Assembly (NCBI RefSeq): GCF_002994745.2
Contig: NC_037094.1
Span: 40,727,456-40,791,455 of the forward strand
Length of the DNA: 64,000 nt
Reading direction: 5' to 3'
From: Rosa chinensis
Taxonomy: Eukaryota; Streptophyta; Magnoliopsida; Rosales; Rosaceae
The stretch's first letter is position 1. The number at the start of each line of letters is the position of its first letter. Both the position numbers and the translations under genes were made by a program. Of the stretch, positions 22,778 through 33,336 are shown one piece after another. The notes under the pieces were generated by a model, which did not search any database, was not told the DNA's origin, and saw nothing but the letters and a program-made list of their open reading frames with translations.

Positions 22778-23548
22778 AAAAATCATTTGTTATATTGTGA
22801 ATATTTGTTTTGTTTATATGTTGTGTTTGAAAAAGAAAAAAAATAAAATATTTACTTGTTAATTGTTCTTAATTTGTTAGTTAATTAGTTAATTAGTTAA
22901 TTAATTACTTAGGTTGTTATTTATATTATTGAATACGAATTTTAATTGTGAGTTGTAAATTAAAGAAGGAATAGGTGAAGTCGTGTTTATTAATATTGTC
23001 CTAAACCCCTTATTGGTACCTAGTCCAGGTCCCTTAAGGTTGAGGGCGGCTTTTATTAACATTCATTGAACTGTCTTCACACTTAGGACCTTTTATATCC
23101 AAGTAAGTATAGCCTATGTGGGATGGTGTCTAGGAAGGGGACAACGCTCATGACTGGTTCTTGGATTCAGAAGTGCTTACAAATGGGCGTAAACCTCAAT
23201 GAGGGAGTAGCCTATGCCAAAATGGATCCTACCTCTTGTGTTCGTCCTCCCCTACCTGGCCATTTCAGTAAGGTTGCCCAAAGGATGTAGGAGAGACTTA
23301 GTGTCTTGACGATTATACTTGGGCCGCACGTCCACTTGATTTACCGCTTGGAATTTAATTCGAAATCAATGGTATTTATAACAAAAGAAAATGTTGTGAT
23401 GCACCTAAGGTATATTGGATTAAACATAGTCTTGAAAAGGGTAGCTGTTTCAGCCCCATTGCACATCGAGACTTCCTGTTCCCGTACCTAAGTGTTGAAA
23501 ATAATTGTAAAGAAAAGGAAAGAATAGAAATATTTGTACTTAAGTTCG

Positions 23549-23580
<32 letters not shown>

Positions 23581-24467
23581 GTACAAAGTGTGACGTTTGT
23601 TTGTTCTTGTTTGAAAGTTTTGTGTAAAATGTGTCTAATCTTGTTAAACAAAGGAAATGTAAAGAATTAATTGTGAATATTGTTAAATTCTTGATTGTTA
23701 TAAGTGTGTAAAATCGTATGAGTAGATAAGGGCCCTTTTGTTAATATTGGCCTTAACCCTTCATTAGTGCCTTTCTAAGGTCTTATGAGGTTGAGGGCGG
23801 CTTTTATTAGCATTTGGAGAACTGTCTAACACATGAGTTCTTTTCAAGCTGAGTAAGGGGCATATAGGTGGTGTCTTAGGTTGAGACCCTGGGTGATGGG
23901 TTCAAATTGGATCTCAGAGATACTATAGACCGTGCGTAAACCACAATGTGGGAGTAGCCAATAGGGGCCTAAACCTCAATGAGGGAGTAGCCTCCGTAGT
24001 GTCACCAAAATGAGTCCTCCCTCTCACTTACCTCTTAATCTGGCCATCTAGCCTTCTGAAACAAAGGAAAGCGACTTATGTCTAGACGACTATCCCTAGA
24101 TCGTATCTCACCAATAGTAGTGGTTTCTATTGGGCTCGACTTACAAATTGTAATCAATTGAGATATTAACTTTATTTTGTAAAGATAATAAGATACTTGA
24201 ACATAACCTCCACTTGTAAATTGTGTTGTTTTGTACATTTTATACTTGTATAAACTTCTTACGTGGTTTATTTGTGAAAAGATTGTGGATAGTTTGTAAT
24301 TTATACTCTATTTATACTTGTATAAATCATAAATAGTAAAGTCGTGAATAGTAACTTGTGAATAGTGACTCGTGAATAGTGAAGTTGATGTATAAACCAC
24401 TAATTTGTAATTAGTTTACTTTATACTTTGCTAACTTCTTTGAATTCTGATAATGTTCAGGATTCCT
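22778..24467 (+). other. long 5' leader of A2 with two diverged modules
   Basis: Noncoding leader. Module I (about 22989-23491) and module II (about 23738-24135) share ordered blocks: GTTAATATTG, TTGAGGGCGGCTTTTATTA, a GAACTGTC block, CCTCAATGAGGGAGTAGCC and a CCTGGCCATT/TCTGGCCATC block. A long A tract (about 23549-23576) separates them. AT-rich direct repeats of GTTAATTA type lie near 22875-22910. Short frames exist but none is conserved as protein. A plausible 3' splice site ends at 24460 (TAATGTTCAG). Confidence 0.75.
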
Positions 24468-24488
24468 ATGAATGACCGAGCCTTTTAG
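24468..24488 (+). other. six-codon uORF overlapping the gag start (A2)
   Basis: ATGAATGACC: the first ATG (24468) opens MNDRAF then TAG, and the gag ATG is four bases downstream at 24472. Same as A0 and A3. Confidence 0.6.
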
Positions 24489-25374
24489 ATCCTCTACACT
24501 AAAGGAAATCGAAGCAAGGCTCGCTCGCTTGAAGGGTCCTTCACTTCTTGAGCACACAAGCCCTTCCCCTTCAACATACAAAGAGTACACATTTAACGAG
24601 CAAGGGAAGCGGACTTACTTTTCTGAGAAGTCTACATCACCTACACCAAGTCCATCTCCTCCTTCACGTTCACCTTCACCTGTGATTTCGTCCAACTCTA
24701 CACCACCACCTGAAGAAGTCGAAGAAGAGAGAATGGCATCTATTAGGGAACTCTCCACCGCAACTGTTGAAGGAGGACCTCCTACAAGCATAGTATACCC
24801 TGCCCCTGCAGCTGGAAGACAAGCAGAGTTTGAGCTTAAGAGTGGACTGTTGCACAAGCTCCCTATCTTCCATGGCCTTAATATGGAGGATGCTAACAAG
24901 CATGTCAGAGAATTTCAATCTGTTTGTGCAAACATGCAACCACAAGGGGCAGATGAGAATCTTCTGAAGATGAGAGCATTTCCATTCTCTCTAGCTGATA
25001 GAGCCAAGGATTGGCTATATGAACTTCCTGCAGGACGTATCACATCATGGGAAACAATGAGAAAGGCCTTCTTGGAGAAATACTTCCCAGCTTCTAAGGT
25101 CATCACACTTAGAAAGAAGCTCAGTGGAATAGAGCAAGCCCATGATGAGTCCTATGCTGCTTACTATGAGAGGTTCAATTCCTTACTTGCACAATGTCCT
25201 CAACATCAGATGAAGGATGAGACCCTACTCACATGTTTCTATGAAGGACTCTTACCCTTGGAAAGGCAAATGTTGGATGCTGCAGCTGGAGGAGCTTTCG
25301 TGGATAAGTCACCTGCAGTTGGGAAGGAGCTTATAGCTAATCGTGCCTTGAACTCCCAACAATATGAGGGGTAG
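24472..25374 (+). pseudogene. gag: gag part of A2, ended early by frameshift
   Basis: Starts MTEPFRSSTLKEIEARLARL. It has a Ser/Pro-rich stretch (about residues 55-80) shorter than in A0, then a gag domain containing FELKSGLLHKLPIFHG and the AKDWLYELPAG and KYFPASKV blocks. A G-run of four (25368-25371), against five in A0 and A3, creates an immediate TAG. The zinc knuckle and all of pol therefore lie in another frame. Gag assembles the virus-like particle in the cytoplasm; this copy would make a truncated Gag without a zinc knuckle. A homopolymer sequencing error is the alternative. Confidence 0.9.
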
Positions 25375-28300
25375 GACACTCTATTCGTAGGGTGCATGAG
25401 ATGAGCAAGAATACTGCCATTGAAGACCAACTGAGTAAGCTTACTCTACTCATGAATCAAGTGGTAAGTTCCAAGGGACCAAGTGCAACAATAGCTTGTG
25501 GAGTATGCTCTATGCAAGGGCATGTTACAGATCAGTGCCCTCAACTCAATGAGAATGGAGGATGGGAATCTGCAAATGCTATTGGAGGGTATCAAGGAGG
25601 ATATCAAGGAGGACCTCAACGTCCTAGACATGACCCTTACTCCAATACTTATAACCCAGGATGGAGGGACCATCCCAACTTCAAGTGGACCAACAATGAT
25701 AACGTTCAGAATCCTCTTGGTGGGAACTTCCAACGTCCTCAAGGGCCTTCATTCCAAGGATCATCTTTTCAAAGGCCCTACATGCCTCCTCCTCAACAGA
25801 ACTCAGGACCTTCAATGTCTCACTATGACAAAACGTTGGAAGCCTTGACTAGTTCCACCCAAGCCTTGACAAACTCTACTCAAGCTTTGATTCAAGGACA
25901 ACAGACCCACACTAAGGATATTGCAGATCTTAAGAAGCAGATGGGCCAAGTTGTGGACTTCATGAGCAAGATTCATGAGACTGGGAAGCTTCCTAGTGGC
26001 ACAATACCTAACCTTAAGGGTAATGTGGAGAATGCATCAGTTGTGACTACGAGGAGTGGAAGACCATTGGTGGATCCACCCATGCAACCCAAGAAGGTCC
26101 AAATGAGCATAGAGATTGAGGAAGACCAAGAGCCCACCAAGTTGGGTGTTGAGAAGGACCCTGCAACGTCAAAGGAAGAGACCAAGGCATCCTCATCTTT
26201 AAAGGCCAAACCGGAAATCAAAGGTAATAATTCTAACCTATCGAATTCGGTTATTGCTAACCCTTCTTCTTCTTGCATGCCCTTCCCACGCAGGTTTGCC
26301 AAATCTAAGAAGGATGAAAGTGACCAAGCCATCTTGGAAACTTTCAAGAAGGTGCAAGTAAACCTACCCCTCCTAGAGGCCATCAAGCAAGTCCCTAAGT
26401 ATGCCAAGTTCCTCAAAGAGCTTTGCACTACTAGGAGAGTAAACCGTGAAAAGGAGGTGGTAAAGGTAAGTGAGAATGTCTCTGCCCTGATTCAGAGAAA
26501 GATTCCTCCAAAGTGTAAGGATCCTGGAAGCTTTACTATTCCGTGTACTATTGGTAACTCTAGATTTAAGAATGCTATGCTAGACCTAGGTGCATCTGTT
26601 AATGTTATGCCCTATTCAGTTTATGAAACCCTAGGTCTAGGGGAACTTAAATCTGACAATGTTATCATTCAGTTAGCTGACAGATCCAATGCATACCCTA
26701 GAGGTTTGTTGGAGGATGTACTTGTACAGGTTAACCATCTTATCTTCCCAGCTGATTTTTATGTATTGGAAATGGAGGACTCCCCTGTAAGTTCCACTCC
26801 ATTGCTTTTGGGACGTCCTTTCTTAAGGACAGCTAGGACGAAGATTGATGTGTATGAAGGCTCTCTTACAATGGAGTTCGATGGTGACATTATTGGCTTT
26901 AACATCTTTGAAGCCATGAGGTATCCCCTAGAGGTTAATGATTGTTTTTCTGCTGACATTTTGGATGAACTTGCGCAGAAAATGTTTGATGTTATGCATG
27001 AGGATACCCTAGTCACTACCCTTGAGAGTGGGGTAGGCTATACAAAGGAAGGCATCACCATCTCAGAGGACAAGTTGAAAGACACTTGTGAGGAGAAAAT
27101 CATTGAAAACGTCTCCTTCCTTGAGGCATCACCCTTCATAGGTAAGTCTGTTTCTCCCTTGTCCATTCAGTTATCCACTAACAAGACTTTACCTTCAGTG
27201 GTCCAGGCCCCAGAACTTGAGCTAAAACCTCTTCCAGACCATTTGAAGTATGTCTACTTAGGGGACAAGGAGACCTTACCAGTGATTGTGTCCTCTGCAC
27301 TAACGACTCCACAAGAAGAGAAGTTGGTGGACATGTTGAAGCAACACAAGACCGCCATAGGATGGACATTGGCGGACATCAAGGGAATCAGCCCTACAAC
27401 TTGCGTCCATAGGATACTTCTGGAGGAGGGGTCTAAACCTACTAGAGAGGCTCAACGTCGTCTCAACCCTCCAATGATGGAAGTTGTGAAGAAGGAGGTT
27501 ATCAAACTCCTTGATTGTGGGGTGATCTACCCTATTTCAGACTCCAAGTGGGTCTCCCCAGTTCAGGTCGTGCCCAAGAAGTCTGGGATCACTGTGGTAA
27601 AGAATGCTGATAACGAACTGGTGCCCCAAAGGACAGTCACAGGCCACAGAGTGTGCATTGACTATAGGAGGCTCAACGCAACTACAAGGAAAGACCACTT
27701 TCCTCTACCATTCATTGATCAGATGCTTGAGCGCCTAGCTGGACATGACTACTATTGTTTTCTGGATGGATATTCTGGTTACAACCAGATTGCAATTGCA
27801 AATGAAGATCAAGAGAAGACAACCTTCACTTGCCCCTTTGGAACATTTGCCTATAGACGTATGCCCTTCGGACTTTGCAACGCTCCAGGTACGTTTCAGA
27901 GATGTATGGTAAGTATCTTTTCAGATTATATTGAGAAAATCATAGAGGTATTCATGGATGACTTTTCAGTTTTTGGAAAGAATTTTGATGATTGTCTTAA
28001 TAATCTGGAAATAATTCTGAAACGATGCATGGAAACTAACCTTGTCTTAAACTGGGAAAAATGTCATTTTATGGTTAAGCAAGGAATAGTTCTAGGACAT
28101 ATTGTCTCTGCTAGGGGTATAGAGGTTGATAAAGCCAAGGTTGATATTGTGCGTCACTTACCCTCTCCCACTTCTGTGAGAGAGATTCGTTCTTTCCTTG
28201 GCCATGCAGGTTTTTACAGGAGGTTCATCAAGGACTTCTCTCAGATTTCGAGACCCTTATGTCAACTACTCCAGAAGGATGTACCCTTCCACTTTGACAA

Positions 28301-30119
28301 GGAGTGTCAAGAAGCTTTTGACAAGCTTAAGGAGTTGTTGACATCTGCCCCCATCATGTTACCTCCAGACTGGTCCTTGCCCTTTGAGTTAATGTGTGAT
28401 GCCTCTGACTACGCAGTTGGAGCCGTTTTGGGACAAAGGAAGGAAAAGCTGCCCTATGCCATCTACTACGCCTCAAGGACTCTCAATGATGCACAAATGA
28501 ATTACTCCACCACAGAGAAAGAGCTCCTTGCAGTTGTCTTTGCCCTTGAGAAGTTTCGCTCTTACTTACTTGGTACCAAAGTTACTATCTTTACTGACCA
28601 TGCAGCTTTGAAATACTTGATGACCAAGAAGGAGGCGAAACCAAGGCTTATCAGATGGATCCTACTCTTGCAAGAGTTTGATGTGGAAATCAAGGACAAG
28701 AAGGGTAGTGAAAACGTGGTAGCTGATCATTTGAGTCGCTTGGTGCATGAAGAAGACCATCTCCCTCTGGTGGAGACATTTCCAGATGAACAACTCTTTG
28801 GACTTCAGGTAAGTGAACCATGGTATGCAGACATTGTGAATTATATTGTGTCTAGAAAGATTCCTGATACCATGTCACGTGCTCATAGGGATAGGCTTAG
28901 GAAAACTGTTAAGCAATATGTTTGGGATGAACCTTATTTGTGGAAGTATTGCTCTGATCAATTGATTAGGAGATGTGTGCCTGAACATGAACATAATGCT
29001 ATACTTTCTTTTTGCCACTCTAAAGCATGTGGGGGTCACTTTGGGTCTAAGAAGACTGCGTTTAAGGTGCTAGAGTCTGGGTTCTATTGGCCAACATTAT
29101 TTAGGGATGCACATGCCTATTGTTTAACTTGTGATAAGTGCCAAAGAACAGGAAATCTAGGTCCTAGAGATCAAATGCCATTGTCCAATATAATAACTGT
29201 TGAAATATTTGATGTCTGGGGTATAGATTTCATGGGACCTTTCCCTTCATCTTTTGGGTTTCTCTATATCTTACTTGCAGTGGACTATGTTTCCAAATGG
29301 GTGGAAGCAAAGGCCACTAGAACTAATGACTCTAAAGTTGTTGCAGATTTTATCAAGTCTAACATCTTTAGCAGGTTTGGAATGCCCAGAGTTCTCATTA
29401 GTGATGGAGGATCCCATTTTTGCAATCGGACGATTGAGGCTCTCTTGAAGAGATATGATGTCACACATAAGGTTTCTACACCTTATCACCCACAAACTAG
29501 TGGGCAGGCTGAGGTCTCTAACCGTCAGATCAAGGGGATATTGGAGAAGACTGTGAACCCTAACAGGAAGGACTGGTCCTTGCGTTTAGAGGATGCTTTG
29601 TGGGCCTACAGAACTGCATACAAAACTCCCATAGGTATGTCACCATATCGAATTGTCTATGGCAAACCATGCCATTTACCTGTGGAGTTGGAGCACAAAG
29701 CTTGGTGGGCTGTGAAGCAGTTCAACATGGATATTGATGCAGCTGGGCTTCATAGGAAGTTGCAATTGCAAGAGTTAGAGGAGATTAGGAATGATGCCTT
29801 CGAAAGTGCTAAAATTTACAAGGACAAGACTAAGGCATTCCATGACAAAATGATTCGAAGGAAGACTTTTGTTGTGGGTCAAAAAGTTCTTCTTTTCCAT
29901 TCTCGTCTCAAACTCTTTCCAGGTAAGCTTCGTTCTCGTTGGATTGGGCCTTTTGTTATCACTCATGTATTTTCTCATGGAGCTGTGCAGATAAAGAGTG
30001 AACAAACAGGTAATGAGTTCAAAGTGAATGGGCATCGCTTGAAGCCTTACTATGAGGCATTTGTGGAACATGAAGTGGAGGATGTACCCCTCCAAAACGT
30101 TCCCAACCCTGAGGATTAA
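25371..30119 (+). pseudogene. pol: rest of A2 gag-pol, open but out of frame with gag
   Basis: Open from the frameshift to TAA at 30117-30119, about 1580 codons: zinc knuckle [14 protein letters not shown], a Gly/Gln/Pro-rich linker, protease [10 protein letters not shown] with [13 protein letters not shown] with [10 protein letters not shown] and FMDDFSVFG, RNase H (CDASDYAVG), integrase zinc region, DDE core and C-terminal domain. No damaged catalytic residue was seen. It has no conventional start of its own, because in the undamaged family gag and pol form one frame, so expression would need the frameshift to be bypassed. Confidence 0.9.
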
Positions 30120-30130
30120 ATGGAGGTACA

Positions 30131-30182
30131 AGTCTAGGCTGAAAGACTATAAACATTAAGCGCTGCTTGGGAGGCAACCCAA
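30131..30182 (+). other. tandem hairpins after the pol stop (A2)
   Basis: Hairpin 1 (30131-30148) begins 11 nt after TAA; hairpin 2 is at 30167-30182. The sequence is identical to A1 and A3. Confidence 0.65.
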
Positions 30183-32121
30183 TTCAGAAGTAGCTGTGGA
30201 GGAGTCGTCAACGCAGATTTGTTTTATCTCTCCCTTTTACTTCTCCAATTTTTCCTTATTTTGGTAGTCATTTTCGTAAATTCCATCCCTATATGCTTAC
30301 TTGTTTCATTGCATGCTTTTAATTGATTACATTGAGGACAATGCAATATTTAAGTGTGGGGGAAGGGATTTACACTTTTATCTTGAGTCATATTTTGAGT
30401 CACATATATTGAAAAATACAAAAAAAAGTGAAAAATGTCAAAAATTTAAAAAAAAATTTTCGTTGCTTTTGTTTTTGTTTTGAGTCTTAGGATGCCCTTT
30501 CAACTGTCTAGGATGATTCTATATCTCTGAAATCATGATTAAAAGAGGATCACAAAATTGAGATGATTTTAAAATGGTATTCTTTGGTTAATTGAGATAT
30601 ATGAGATATATATGCATGTGTAGTGGATATGGATTTCGAAACTTTGGTACAGAAAATATGAGCATGTTAAGATGAGTTTTGATTCATAAAAACCCATGTG
30701 AGATAATTGAGCCCATGTCCCTTTTTCTTGGAGTAAAATGAAAAATATATTCTTATTTTCTTGGCGATGTTTTGATGATCTCATTATTCTTTCATTTGAT
30801 TGACTGCTTGCCATAGATTAAGTTTGATGGACTAGAGAATGCTAGAATTCACTCTTGTGCTTGTTGAGACGTTATATCAATACATGGCCCTGATTCTGGA
30901 AGGGATAGAGGCATCCTAGGAATTACCACCATTGCCATATAAACTTGTGTCCCCATTTGTGCCCGTCGTGGGACTCCCCTAGATTAGCCCCTTTGAGCCT
31001 ACATTAAGCCTTTTCGTTCATCACCCTAAAATCCTTAACCATGAAGCTTAGTATAGTAACAACCCTACCCTTTGTTCTAAGAACTTAGTGGAGCTATCTT
31101 TTGAGACATACTACATGGGTTTGATGCTAAGGAGGAAAATTGAGAAGAGGTTAAAGTTCAAGTGTGGGGGTAGACTTGTCCATAAAGAAAAAAAAAAATA
31201 TGTGAAAGCCGTGAAAAATGAAAAGAAGAGAAAAAATGTACGGCTAGAAAAGAAAAGAAAGAAATATTTATGGATTTTAGTCCCCCATACTTAGTGATTT
31301 TGGAGTTTACTTTGAAATGAAGGCCTATTAAAGAAAAATTTGACCTTTGTCCATTCACTGTAGTTCAGGGGAAGTTTACAATGAAGATTGGGCCCAACAT
31401 GAAGACACTAGGCCCCTTTTATGTTACCTCTAGGGGAAGTGACGTTTTTGCAATGCATTGGTGGATTTCTTGTGGTCTCTACATTTACATGTGCTCTGCT
31501 AGGTTTTTAGGACACTTTGATAAATCCTTACCCTTCATTTCTTAAAACCTTGAGCCTTAACCCATTACAACCCTTGAAAAGACCTTCTTGATCCTTAAGA
31601 TGGGACAGCCCTTGATGTGGAGATGAGTTACAAGAGTTGAACCTATGGCTTGGGTCCATCTGTGCAAGTAGTTGGTATCCTTCATGAGATCTTTAAAGAA
31701 AATTATACATGTGCTTTCGTTTCTTACATTATGTGATATACTTGCTATCTTTCACATATACTTGAGTGTATAAGCTTTTAAGCATTGCCTTGAATTCTGA
31801 GAGAAGAAAGAGTGGATATGCCTTGTGAGGATTGAATCATACTTGTCTGAAACATGCTTAACAGAACCCATCACCATTGTTACAACCAAGTCCTACTTGT
31901 GTATGTGAAGATTATGTGTTTTAATTAACTCTCGAATGCCTAAACATTTATTCTTGGTGAAGTGCTAATCTTGGTGTTGTGAAAGTAAGAGATTGCTGAG
32001 ACAAAAAGTTGAAGGGCTATAGAGTCTGTTTCGTGTCAAGTCTTTAATTTTCGTTGAGTCTTAGTGTGTGTCTTAGTGTGATTTTGCTAAGGGACTAGCA
32101 AAAGCTAAGTGTGGGGGAATT
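30183..32121 (+). other. 3' noncoding region of A2 with three PPT-like motifs
   Basis: About 2 kb without an env-like frame. PPT-like motifs are at 30352-30366 (AAGTGTGGGGGAAGG), 31160-31172 (AAGTGTGGGGGTA) and 32107-32121 (AAGTGTGGGGGAATT, abutting the LTR). The inverted repeat CATTG-AGGA-CAATG lies just before the first. A-rich sequence follows the first and second motifs. Other short frames are not conserved. Confidence 0.8.
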
Positions 32122-33336
32122 TGATAGGAGCATTTTAATGCGACGTTTTACTTGCTTTTCCCTGCATTTTCTGCGTTATTTCCTTAATAAAACCCTGTTT
32201 AGGAAAGTTTCCATTCTTTGATTGGGAAAGTTCCTATTTGTAGAAAGTTTCTATTTTTGTAGTTTTTATTTATCATTTTTAGTAAGTTTCCATTTTTAGT
32301 AGTTTCTATTTTTCATTTTTAGAAAGTTTCCCACTTTTCATTTTAGGAAAGTTTCTATTTTTCTTACTAGTTTCTATTTTCAGGTCCTTGTCACAAATGA
32401 GCTGAAACGAGCTCACAAATGGAGAGAGAAGCTAGCCAACGTTGGAGGGAGACAAGATGAAGTACAAAGGGAAGCACAAATGAGCAGAAATGAAGAAATG
32501 AAGCTTTCCTGGTCCAACCAGGAAACCCTGTCCAGAAAAGGAAAGCTTGCCAAAACAAGACTCTTGAGCCAACCATGAATGGAGATCGAATTAATGAAGT
32601 GACATGGCATGAGAGAAGCTTCTTGAAGACTCTAGATGATGACATGGCACAAAGGTGGCGCATGGAGGCCCAAGAACTCTCAAGACTTGTTGGATTTTCG
32701 GCAAATGGATCAAAAGCCCACAAAGCCCATGCAATTAGGGTTTGTGACGCAATGAAGAAACCCTAGAGATGTTTGCCGTCCAAAATGAAGAGAGAAACAA
32801 GGAAAATGACGTGGAAAATCAGAAATTAAAAGGAGATTTTCTAGGGAGATTTTCTAGGGCTATTTTTATGGAAATTCATCAAGAGATAAACCCTAGAATA
32901 TCTTTTGCCGTCCAAGCCAAGAGGAAAAGAAGGAAGTTGCCGTGTGAATTAAAAGAAAACCCTAGAGAATTCGGCAAGGAGATATTCAAGGGAGAAATAA
33001 AAGGAAAGAGAAAAAGGTGGAGACCAAGAAAAGCTCAAAAGAAGTCTAGATACATTCCTTAATTCCCTAAAGGAAGTTTGGCCGAATTGAACTACAAAAA
33101 TCAGAATTATATCAAGGGAATTTCGGCAAGATTATTTAGGGAATTAAATGGAATTTTGTGATTGGTTGAACCACCTCATAGGGCTTATTTGGCAAGATAT
33201 TATTGGAGGAAATTATGTGGAATTTTCAGATTAATTCCATAAGGTTTACACGGCTTGGAGAGCAAGTTGGCCGTCCCCTATATAACCTCCCCTCTTCTCA
33301 ACGTTTTGGAGTTCCAAGTTCCATTCTTTACGTTTA
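32122..33336 (+). repeat. 3' LTR of A2, first part
   Basis: Matches 20441-21655 at offset 11681 with no indel. It is interrupted by A3 after GTTTA (33332-33336) and continues at 59218. Confidence 0.95.

Noticed and set aside
30301..30483. 60-69-codon frame after pol (also 12035-12244)
   Set aside because: Its length and C-terminus differ between A1 and A2 by indels, and the conserved part is explained by the hairpin and PPT-like motif.
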